Shown here piece after piece: positions 55,509 through 64,000 of a stretch of DNA of 64,000 nucleotides; within the stretch, counting starts at the first letter, position 1; each line of letters starts with the position of its first letter. A model generated the notes under the pieces. The model was not told the DNA's origin, did not search any database, and saw only the letters and a program-made list of their open reading frames with translations. Both the position numbers and the translations under genes were made by a program. The DNA lies in contig JAHQIY010000006.1 in NCBI GenBank assembly GCA_019054805.1, positions 4,898,001 to 4,962,000 on the forward strand, given 5' to 3'. Source of the DNA: Brachionus manjavacas. Its lineage: Eukaryota; Rotifera; Eurotatoria; Ploima; Brachionidae.

Positions 55509-58329
55509 TCAAGTTTCAGGAAAAAAAGAAGAAATAGTAAGGTAGCAATTACACAATGGAGTTGGGTATTCAATATATCTTGATTCGAAACCTTCTTTGT
55601 ATTCTTTCACCAGTCTTTCAACCAATGGAATAGAATGACTCAGTCCTGTCCCAACATATTTCTCGCTCAACTCAAAAAGACGATTCGAGACTGTTAGTAA
55701 TTTTAGTTTATTAAAAGCTTCATGTTGCACGATGTTGGAGGGAGTATCATATTTTAACTTAAGGATAGATCTTACTGCTGTATTCTGAATTGCTTGTAGT
55801 TTTTTGATATTATTTTCTGAAAATGAATATAAGCAAGGAAAAGAACAGTCTAAAATCGATCCGACTAAAGATTTATATAAATTTCCTAGTGTGTTTTGAT
55901 TGAGACCCCATTTTTTGTTTGACAGTATCTTAATAATATTTAGCCTTTTGTTGCAGCGTTCTTTAATTTCGTCTACTAGTGTATTAAAGTTTAACTTAGA
56001 ATCAAATTTAATACCAAGAAACTTGATTTCTTTTTGGCTCACTATTCTGTTTCCATAGATTTTTAAGTTAAGATTATCACCCTCTTTTTTGTACCTAGAA
56101 AAGACTACTGAACATGACTTTTAAACTGATATCTTCATTTTCCATTTAATAAGCCATTGTTCTAGTTCGTTGGTGTATTTATTAATCTTATTTTCAAGGT
56201 TCCCTTTCTTGTTATAAATGAAGAATGTAACTAGATCATCTGCGAAAAGCAGAGAGTATTCATTATTTGTTTTGTTTCTTTTTGGGATGTCATTAATATA
56301 AATACTAAATAAAAGAGGACTTATTACTGAGCCTTGAGGAACACCTGCAGTTATTTGATATTCGTCGCTCAATTGGTCATTCACATTTACCTTAAATGTC
56401 CTACTATCTAAAAAGGATCTAATCCAGTTAGTCAAGTAATGAGGTGGATTCATTTTAATCAATTTAAAAAGTAGACCTCCATGCCAAACCCTATCAAAGG
56501 CTTTAGAAATATCAAAAAAAAGGCCACAAACTCTTTTTTTTCTATTAAATGATTCCACAATTTTTTGAATTAAAAAGAAAAGATTATCTGATGTTGGCCG
56601 GTGTTTCCTAAATCCAGATTGCTCCTGGATAAGGAGTGAATTTTGTTCCAAATAATTGTATAATCTTGAAAATACTATGCGTTCCTAAACTAGGAGCTTT
56701 CCTAAACAACTCGTTATACTAATTGGTCTATAATTTAAAGGATCTTGTAAAGAAGAGGCTTTTTTTTGAATCATAGTAATGTTCGATGTTTTCCATACTT
56801 TAGGGACTCTACCTTCTCGAAGAGATAAATTAAAAAGTTCTATAATTTCTATTAATGAATTTCTAGGTAAGTTTTTTAACATTAGATTATGAATTTGGTC
56901 AGGTCCTGATGCCGCTTCATTTTTCAATCTTTTTAGAGCCATAATTAATTCATTTAAGCAAATTGGATCATTAAAATTAGACTGATCATAATTTCTAAAG
57001 AATTCAGAGTTAGAATTAAGTATTTCGAAATCTTTATCACGATCAATTAAATCAGAATCAGGACTAAATATTGAAGATAGGAGTTCTCCAAAGCATTTTC
57101 CCTTTTCTTCATTAGTTTTGAATTCCTTGTCATTTAAAAACAAATTTGGGATTAAATTTGATCCTTTTTTTGATCTAAATTTATTTATTTTTTTCCAGAA
57201 TGGTCTACTTGTCAGTGGGTTTTTTCCCATTTTCTCAATAAAATCAGACCAATTTTGATTCCAGAATTTTTTTAAAGAGGCCTATAACTCGAATGTAAGT
57301 TGATTAATTTTTTCTTGAGATTTTGACAGCGAGTTTTTTGAAAGTTTCTTCTTACTTTCCTACGTTCTTTTATCAGAATAACAATGTTCGGGGGAAGACT
57401 GGTTTTGTAGATTTTCTGCGAATGATAAGGAATGCTTTTATGTGAAGTAGAAATAATTTTTTCTGTAATTTTATCATTTAGTTGATCTATTGTGAGGGAA
57501 CTTTCAGTGATATTCACTATTTGAGAATTTAAAATCTCGCTGAATAATTGCCAGTTTGCTTTCTTATAGTTAAACTTTTTAGCTGCTGATTTATTTTCTA
57601 ATTGATAGCCCATTGAAATCGATGCTTCGATTGGGAAATGGTCACTAGTCATGTCTTGACTATTTAGGACACAAAAGTCGGTAATTTTGTCAATTAATGA
57701 AGATGAAACTAAGAAAAGATCAAGAATTTCAAAGTAATTCCTATTAAAAATATTGAAAGTAGGACGCTTATCATTAATTACTGAGAAATCTAACTCATTG
57801 ATTATTCTTTCCAACATTATGCCGTTTTCATTTTCCCCTACGCAGCCTATTTGCTTTGTTCTGGCGTTAAGATCACCACCTAAAATGTAGTTTCTACATT
57901 TTTTATTAACAGTTTTAAAAAACTCAAAGTTCAGAAGCATATTGGGTGGATTATAAAGACTGAATATAAACAATTCATTATTCTTTCCTAAGTTCATTTT
58001 TATACAAAGGAGTTCGGAATTGAATTCCTCATAAGAGAAATCTTGTATAAATTCAATTCCTTCTTTAATTAAAATTGCTACTCCTCCTCCATACTTGTTG
58101 CGTGGTTTTGTTATGAATTGATAATTGTGAAAATCAAGATAAATATTTCCTCACTTAAATCTATCTTTAGTTCATTGAGCAAAACAATGTCTGGACATTT
58201 TTGAGCTAAAAAATTGGCTAAGAGATGAACCCTACTAGGTAAATGAAGACAATTCCAGTGTGTAATTACTAACCTTGTTTTATTAAGAGGTTTTGTTCTT
58301 AAAGTTGATTTATTTATCTTCTTGTTCAT
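55509..58329 (-). pseudogene. LINE ORF2, endonuclease-reverse transcriptase, disrupted
   Basis: APE-type endonuclease followed by reverse transcriptase, the enzymes of target-primed reverse transcription. Seen: THWNCLHL and LLNELKID (endonuclease Asn and Glu), GGDLNARTKQIGC, TSDHFPIEASI, then NEAASGPDQIHNLMLKNLPR, LNYRPISITSCLGKLL, FFDISKAFDRVWHGGLLFKL, TAGVPQGSVISPLLFSIYIN and LLFADDLVTFF (FADD catalytic motif). Breaks: frameshifts at about 58150 and 57275, in-frame stops at about 56685 and 56121. It ends with a Jockey-like C-terminal domain (LYKSLVGSILDCSFPCLYSF). Not functional as it stands. Confidence 0.88.
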
Positions 58330-58471
58330 TCTAAATTTTCTTCAATGCTGTTTTGATCGGCAGTTTGCTGACCAATTTCGTTAGATGATTGATCTACTTG
58401 AATTGAACATTCAGTTGTTGAACTGTTTGATTCAGACTCGAAGGTACTGTCGTTTTGATTTTCTAAGACAA

Positions 58472-59602
58472 CTAATGGTTTCTTTGATTCATTTTCGGTG
58501 AGCTCTTTTCATTTGGATCAGATTCGGGAAATCTCTTGGTTTGATTTTTGGTTTGGAAAAAATTCTCAGTCTCATTCTGATCATTTGAGCGTACATTGAC
58601 AGGTGACTGGCATAGTGGTAGAAAATCGTTTAAACGACTTACCAAAGCTTCTTCTAAAACTGGAGTTTTAAGGTCTTTTGGGCTAATTTGGGATATTACG
58701 TCATTTAAATTTGTTGGCTGATATCCAGGTGTTTTTGGCATCACATTTTCATCATTATCTTTTTGGTCAGCTTTAAATAATGATTGCGTTTCTTCTTGGT
58801 CAATGTAAAGATCACTGTAGTCAATCTTTTTCCTTTCAAGCGACTTAAGCTTTTCGGCAATGGAGCATTTTTTTGTCAAATGTCCTTTCTGATGACAATT
58901 TTCGCATAGTGTTTCTTTGACAGGGCATTTAGCAATGTTGTGTCCTTCATCATCACAAAAATAGCATTTCTGCTTTTGTCCAACAATTGACACAAGACAC
59001 TTTAAACCATACATTATTGTGGGGCCTGACAAGCTTCCAATAATATTCTCAACTTCTTTTGGAAATGATATTCTCACCCTTCTGACACCATTTTTCCTCT
59101 CGGGTCTATCTTTATATTTTTCTTCGGTAATGTGTTCAATATTGAGTCCATCAATTCGAACAGCATTAAAGAAGGTTTCAAGTCTATGATTCTCGAAATC
59201 AGAGGGCAAGAAGTGAAATCGAAAAGTACAATACCTTCTGAGATCCAGGACTTTATTTGCATCTTCAAGTCTGAAAATGGTTCCATTGATATTGATGTCA
59301 CGATCGAAAACTTTGGCAACATTAAAAGCAGCATTAAACTCTATTATCCAAACTTTGTTTGAAGAGAAATTGTAGATACTTGTGATCGCATCATTTTCCA
59401 CTTGGTTCAGGACGACATCAAGTGCACTAAATAAGACTTTATGGCTAATCGGTTTGTCTATCCTCTTCAAGTTTAGCTTGACCGAATTTTTAAATATCCA
59501 CCGTCGGTTTTGGTTTGTTTTGTTGAGCGACATTGCCAACACACAACTTTCAACGGTTTTTAAATCACGTGAAAAAACTCTGCATTTTTCTGTAAAATGC
59601 AC
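58472..59602 (-). CDS. LINE ORF1, CCHC zinc-knuckle nucleic-acid-binding protein
   Basis: Intact 376-codon ORF upstream of ORF2 in the same element. An N-terminal RNA-binding-like region (about 25-215) precedes two CCHC knuckles: KCYFCDDEGHNIAKC and LCENCHQKGHLTKKC. A Lys-rich helix follows (AEKLKSLERKKIDYSDLYID), then an acidic, Asn/Gln/Pro-rich tail. Knuckles after an RRM-like region are typical of Jockey-clade ORF1 (Gag-like) proteins, which coat the element RNA. It could still be translated even though ORF2 is broken. Confidence 0.85.
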   Translation of the reverse strand: MHFTEKCRVFSRDLKTVESCVLAMSLNKTNQNRRWIFKNSVKLNLKRIDKPISHKVLFSALDVVLNQVENDAITSIYNFSSNKVWIIEFNAAFNVAKVFDRDININGTIFRLEDANKVLDLRRYCTFRFHFLPSDFENHRLETFFNAVRIDGLNIEHITEEKYKDRPERKNGVRRVRISFPKEVENIIGSLSGPTIMYGLKCLVSIVGQKQKCYFCDDEGHNIAKCPVKETLCENCHQKGHLTKKCSIAEKLKSLERKKIDYSDLYIDQEETQSLFKADQKDNDENVMPKTPGYQPTNLNDVISQISPKDLKTPVLEEALVSRLNDFLPLCQSPVNVRSNDQNETENFFQTKNQTKRFPESDPNEKSSPKMNQRNH

Positions 59603-59665
59603 ACCATCAAAAACTTTATGATTAATATATGCAATAAATTGCAGAGTTTTTGCAGAGCTTGGTAT

Positions 59666-60082
59666 TCGTTTCTAAAAAATTTTTACAATATTGTACTGTT
59701 TACAGAACCATTTTTACACAATTAGAAAAAAAATTATAGCGTTTTTACTTTTTGTACTTTAATTTTTGTACTAATATTTCACATTGCCGGATCCGTACAA
59801 GCGGACACTCAACCGGCCGAAATTTTCAGAAATCGTGCCCGTATCCGCAATTGCCGGACTACCTTTAACCGGGCGGTAACAAAAAAATTTTTTCTTTTTT
59901 TATCATTTTTACTAAGTTATTTTTTTTAATTTAAAAGAATTTTTCAAAAAATCCATCAATTTATGTGGCGAATCCTTTTGTCCTTATTTTTTTGTGGTCC
60001 AAAAAATATTGTTGACTGGCCAAATGACCACCAAAAACCGTCCGTGTTTTGGACCGGTTTGTCTTGACCGTATCCAACACTA
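59666..60082. repeat. Right arm of the inverted repeat, with a GC-richer TIR-like block
   Basis: 59738-59787 (TTTTTGTACTAATATTTCAC) is the inverse of 54104-54151. It is followed by a GC-richer block with CCGGATCCG, CCGGCCG, CCCGTATCCGCAATTGCCGG and GGACCGG, and ends CCGTATCCAACACTA, the inverse of TAGTGTTGGGATCCG at 54084. The part 59666-59790 is also present, in the same orientation, at 63112-63232. No coding sequence. Confidence 0.5.
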
Positions 60083-60738
60083 ATTTTATTACTTTTTTTA
60101 AATAAAATCATATCTAAATTTTTGGGACTTGTCCTATAATTAAATAAAAAAATCAATAAATTTATCAATTTTGTCTTAAAATATCTTATTTCCTTCGATA
60201 TAATGAAAAATTTCTAAGCTAAGACCGAAGAGAGTTTTTGGAACTCACCAAGAAAATTAAGTTATAAATTATATTCTAAGTTATAGAAAAAAAAATAATT
60301 TAAAGACCAAAAGAAAAAAATGTTTATTTTTATTGAGAAAGTTTGATCAACAAGCTATGTTACACGTGAGATAGATGAGAGCAAACTTTCGGAATTTTTC
60401 ATCATAGTTGACTTGTCGGTGATAAATTTAATATTGAATTGTAATAATTGTCTAAAAAAAATATTAAAGGAATTTATGCAGTAAAATTCGAAAAAGAATT
60501 TAGCACGAAATTTTATACTTTATTTTAATTTTATATTTTATATTTTATTTTATTCAAGATTCTTTGTATCAAACGTTGTTTAATAATCTCAATTTTTTTT
60601 AAAAGAAATAGTTTTAATTTGAAACAAAAAGATTGAAATAATTAACTAATGCAATATTTTTTAATAAATTATTTTAAAAAATTTTATTTAAATTAATAAG
60701 TCTTCTTTTTTTGCTTTTTTTAGAAAAAAATAATATGT
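60083..60738. other. AT-rich spacer downstream of the carboxypeptidase gene
   Basis: No exon recognised. Contains the carboxypeptidase 3' UTR region (gene on minus). Otherwise A/T-rich. Confidence 0.4.
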
Positions 60739-62605
60739 CTAATTTTGTCGATTAAGATTTCGAATAGCATTAATCATAGCAATAAGTCCTACATAAGTTT
60801 CTTCTCCAACCGCCGGTGCTCCTAAAAATTTTCATTCTTAAAACAACATAAAAAATTAAACAAATTTTACTATCTTCTGGCAGAACAAATCCATAATTAT
60901 AGTCAGATTCACCACGACCCGGTCTCAATTCTAAAGCAATTGAGTACTTAATATTTGCAACTGCATAAGTCCAATCGAAGCTTCCACCCGCAGCAGAATC
61001 TAATATTTATTTTTATTTTTTTTTAGTTAATTTAAATTAATTTTATCATACATAAAAGATTTGAAGGTGAACCAATTGAATATTTTGTACCATAAACTGA
61101 TTTTAAAGCATCAGCTCCTATTTTGCTAACAGAATATAAATCGTTATAATCAGGAATTTGAATTGAATCCCATCCCCATGGAACCATCCTAATTTATGAA
61201 TTTTATTAATTTAAGAGGAAAAAAAATATTTACCAAAAATTTCCATAAGAATGAATTGTTACAAAAGTGTCCCATTCACCTTGTCTATCATTAATTGCTT
61301 TCTCGACTGATTTTGTTTCTATTTCGGAATCTGCTGATGGACCAGCATATGTATCTGAACAAGGGTTCAAGCTAAATCATTTTTTTAGATCTTTGAATGA
61401 ATACTACAATCTGTTTACCTGGCTCCCGCAACCATCCATTTATAGCCATAATTTCGATTTAAATCAGTTCCGACACAACTTGAGCCAGAGTTTGGTCTTC
61501 TATTTTTTCGCCATAATCTGAACTTGAATACATTTTTTTTTTAAATTTCAATTTCAATTTTCGAAATTTACTGTTGAATGAGTGTATTCATATCCATCCG
61601 GATTAACTAAAAAAAAATTTGAAATAAATATTTCTAAGAAATCGATGCTAAATTTTAAACCTTTAAAGCTAGAAAAAATTCAAAAATTTATTTACCTATT
61701 GGTAAGATATGAAATTCATAATAGTTCAATAGATCTGTAGCAACTGGGTCAGAATTCTTGAAATCTTTTACTAGCTATTAAATAATCTTTAACATTTTAT
61801 TTTTTGATTATTAAAAAATTACTCTGTCTATGAACCAAACACAAGTTGACACAGATACCCATTCACGCTTTTTTTAAGGTATTAATAGATTTTTTTTTTA
61901 TTTTGATTATTTACTGAATGTATGCCACAATCGATCCAAACGTTTTTTTGTGATGTACTTGTTTTTAAAACTAAGACTTTAAGATCACGATTTTCGAAAG
62001 TTTTTCCAATGGAATAAGTTGATGCAATATCTGGATTGTCAACTTCTATGTTAGAAATAAAACTCATCACCTTAATACCAAATAGTTTAGAATTATTTTT
62101 ATTAATAATTTATTGTAAATTTTTTTAGATACTTCAGTATATCGAGCATATTTTCCAACAATACTTCTACTGCCTACATTTCTTGTCATTGATTCTTGCT
62201 CTCGATCCAAAAGTCTACTCGGTAAACTTAGACCAAAAAAAATATCTAACAGATAAATTTACTTTTGAATGTTATCATTGATGATTGTGAACGGAAGACT
62301 GGCCAACTTTAATAAAGACTTATAATGTTCAAATGCTTTGGGAGATAGTGCCACATCTACACTTTCTTCAATTGATTTTATTCGGTTCCATACATCAAAC
62401 TTAAAATTGTATTTAAAAAAGATAGTAGTTAATGATGAAATACGATTTTTACATCGGGATTGTTTTCCCAAGAGTTAAGGAGTTGGATGTGATGAAAAGA
62501 CTTCGGTGTGATTTGGATCAGCTTATATCCTTCAAAAGAAAATTTTTCGTTTGCGCAAAGACCCGAAGATATCAATATTAGAACTGTCGCAATTTGTATA
62601 GACAT
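60739..62605 (-). CDS. Secreted M14 zinc carboxypeptidase (A/B family proenzyme)
   Basis: Probable secreted digestive exopeptidase removing C-terminal residues. Twelve exons join in phase: 62605-62453, 62399-62263, 62226-62133, 62070-61915, 61867-61823, 61774-61696, 61606-61572, 61522-61419, 61371-61234, 61188-61052, 60999-60871 and 60821-60739; 429 residues. Signal peptide [18 protein letters not shown], then a propeptide ([20 protein letters not shown] to about 105). Catalytic domain: [28 protein letters not shown] (zinc HxxE, across intron 4), [20 protein letters not shown] (substrate Arg), TIHSYGNFW (zinc His), [20 protein letters not shown] with the catalytic Glu. Position 248 (usually Tyr) seems to be Ile and the specificity site Leu by eye alignment, suggesting A-type preference. 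Confidence 0.92.
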
Positions 62606-63493
62606 TTTTAAGAAATTGACTATAATTAAAAGCTTATATAACCTTTTTTATTTTTCATGTCAAAACTACATATTTTTTCTAAGACACATATGGATAAATT
62701 TCGTGTTTTCTCAAATGGTAAAGCTTTTTTCTATAATCTTTATTTATATTTGTTAATTGATAACATGTATTCATTATTACAATTTAATATGATCTAGTAA
62801 TTTTAACTAAAACTTAATTATTTTAATTCCATAAACCTAATCAAAGTTGAAAAAATCATCAAAATTGTACGTTTAGCAAAAAGATATATTACATAATAAA
62901 TGTATTTATGTTTAAACTATTAGTTTATAGCAGTGAATGATCTTAATTCAACTCAGCAAAAAATTTAGTTGTTTGACAGTAGAAACTGTTGTTCTATGTA
63001 GTGTTTGAGAGACTACATTTCGAGTCTGTTGTCCACACACTAAAAAAGACATTTATTGCATATTTTGATCGAATATTTTTTGATAAAAAATTTACAGAAA
63101 AATGAAGAGTTATTTAGAATTCGTTTGTACAAATTTTTTACAATATTGTACTGTTTGCAGAACCATTATTGAACAAATAAAAAAATCTTATAGCGTTTTT
63201 CCTTTTATATAGTAACTAAGATTTCACATTGGTAAATTTATCTAAATGATAAATTTTAATAAATTTTATTCATTTCGTTTTTAAAAACTAGATTGCTTTT
63301 TGTCTCCCGAAAAATCGACTCTTTATTTTAGTTTTAGACTCTTTATAATTTCTGTTAAAAAAATAAAACAAGAAAAAAATTTTAAAAAATCTTCTTTTTA
63401 TTTATAAAACTAAAGCCTAAAACGATTAAATGTAAAACAACAAAAAATTTAAAACAATAAATAAAAATAAAATCTAGAATAAATTTCTATAAA
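62606..63493. other. Intergenic with a third copy of the 59.7 kb repeat
   Basis: Mostly A/T-rich. At 63112-63232 TTCGTTTGTAC, TTTTTACAATATTGTACTGT, TTGCAGAACCATT, TATAGCGTTTTTCC and GATTTCACATTGG match 59666-59790 in the same order. The preceding 100 bases (63000-63110) have no match that I could follow. No coding sequence. Confidence 0.5.
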
Positions 63494-64000
63494 TTAAACA
63501 ACACATTTTAAATTGTTCTCTTTAGTGTCTACCAAGCATTTCGAGGTACCAGGACAAGTGACACTCTTGAAAAAAAAATTTAATTCTAAAAGCTTTTATT
63601 TTTTAATTATTTTTACCTCACAGCTAGGTTTCACTGCTTTGGTTAAATCAAATTGATTTGGTGGAAAGCATAATGGACTACATGTTAAACAATTAGTTGC
63701 TTCAGCACAAATAAGTCCTGTTGGACATTTTACCATCTAATTTTATTAATTAAAATTTTATTTTGAAAAAATATTTATTCTTACCGAGCATCTTCTAATG
63801 ATAAAATTTTCATCAATAAAGTGGTCGGCCACCATTGGTGAAATCATTTCAATTGGCTCAGTGGTAGTTGTTGTAGCTGGTGAAGTGCTTGTAGTAGTTG
63901 TGGTGGACCTTGTTGTTGTAGTTGTAATTGTAGTTGTTGTTGTAGTTGTAGTTGTAGTTGTAGTTGTAGTCGTAGTTGTAGTTGTTTTAGTAGGAGCAGT
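63494..64000 (-). CDS. Thr-rich mucin-like protein with Cys-rich C-terminus, 5' end outside the window
   Basis: Partial; continues beyond the right edge. Exons seen: 64000-63785 (open at the edge), 63736-63617 and 63565-63494. The first is almost pure Thr (a TTGTAG hexamer repeat on the plus strand) with few Ser and Pro, typical of an O-glycosylated stalk. It ends MVADHFIDENFIIRRCS. The following exons encode a compact Cys-rich module with about 11 Cys: KCPTGLICAEATNCLTCSPLC, spaced as several short loops, then SVTCPGTSKCLVD and a last Cys before VV-stop. Likely secreted or surface. I do not recognise the Cys module's family. Confidence 0.7.

Larger units (their letters stand above)
55284..59680 (-). 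mobile_element. Near-full-length Jockey-type non-LTR retrotransposon
   Basis: Minus-strand element with ORF1, ORF2 and a 3' end ending in repeated AATAAATAAA-like units (plus strand 55284-55310). The 3' terminal word TTCTGAAGGAGCT is shared with copies at 26.7 and 44.1 kb. Only two frameshifts and two in-frame stops interrupt ORF2, so it is recently dead compared with its relatives. The 5' limit is uncertain; it lies near or inside the repeat at 59666-59790. Confidence 0.85.

Noticed and set aside
59956-60168. 70-codon minus-strand ORF in the GC-richer repeat block
   Set aside because: Lies inside the TIR-like repeat and has no family signal.
63840-63875. GGCTCAGTGGTAG, resembling a tRNA A-box
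   Set aside because: Falls inside the Thr-rich coding exon and no tRNA fold is present.

Overview
The window is animal nuclear DNA. Protein-coding genes are split by short GT-AG introns of about 40-80 bases, there are metazoan-only families (Tbx2/3, an NF-kappaB p105-type protein, G3BP, MED28), and long AT-rich spacers are seeded with LINEs and small terminal-inverted-repeat elements. The strong AT bias, compact introns and an animal trehalose-6-phosphate synthase would fit a small lophotrochozoan; a monogonont rotifer close to Brachionus is my best guess. That placement is inference and nothing in the sequence proves it.

Layout. 0-3 kb: a Tbx2/3 repressor gene with a tandem repeat in its third intron. 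3-9 kb: a gene desert with a few GC-richer islands and one dead LINE. 9-13 kb: MED28 and a cofactor-dependent phosphoglycerate mutase. 13-17 kb: a small membrane ORF, a MITE-like element and a divergent NF-kappaB/Relish-like gene (minus). 17.5-21 kb: a Tc1/mariner-like MITE and a fused trehalose-6-phosphate synthase/phosphatase (minus). 23-26 kb: MRPL43 and POLA2, close together on the minus strand. 26-28 kb: LINE debris. 28.6-30 kb: an intronless, short lipin. 31-39.6 kb: DNA polymerase theta (POLQ), ten exons on the minus strand. 42 kb: a GH19-like protein without a visible catalytic Glu. 43-45.4 kb: LINE debris with a nested hAT MITE. 46.5-48 kb: intronless G3BP (minus). 50-53.7 kb: NUBP2 and CPSF3, close together on the plus strand. 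54-60 kb: a transposon cluster (pogo-like fragment, near-complete Jockey-type LINE, inverted hAT-like ends). 60.7-62.6 kb: a secreted M14 carboxypeptidase (minus). 63.5-64 kb: the 3' end of a Thr-rich, mucin-like gene (minus).

Most host genes are unrelated housekeeping functions: replication and repair (POLA2, POLQ), transcription and RNA processing (MED28, CPSF3, G3BP), Fe-S assembly (NUBP2), mitochondrial translation (MRPL43), glycolysis (PGAM), lipid signalling (lipin) and trehalose synthesis. Two pairs, POLA2-MRPL43 and NUBP2-CPSF3, lie 126-142 bases apart on one strand and look operon-like. Five genes (lipin, TPS, G3BP, the GH19-like gene and nearly all of NF-kappaB) have few or no introns while their neighbours have many.

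The observations most worth following are the NF-kappaB protein whose Rel homology fold is recognisable but whose DNA-recognition loop is eroded, the GH19-like pseudoenzyme, the operon-like pairs, and the set of small TIR elements, one of which has a perfect 8-base target duplication. I saw no clear new multi-gene system. Exon joins were read by eye from splice sites, reading phase and remembered family alignments.
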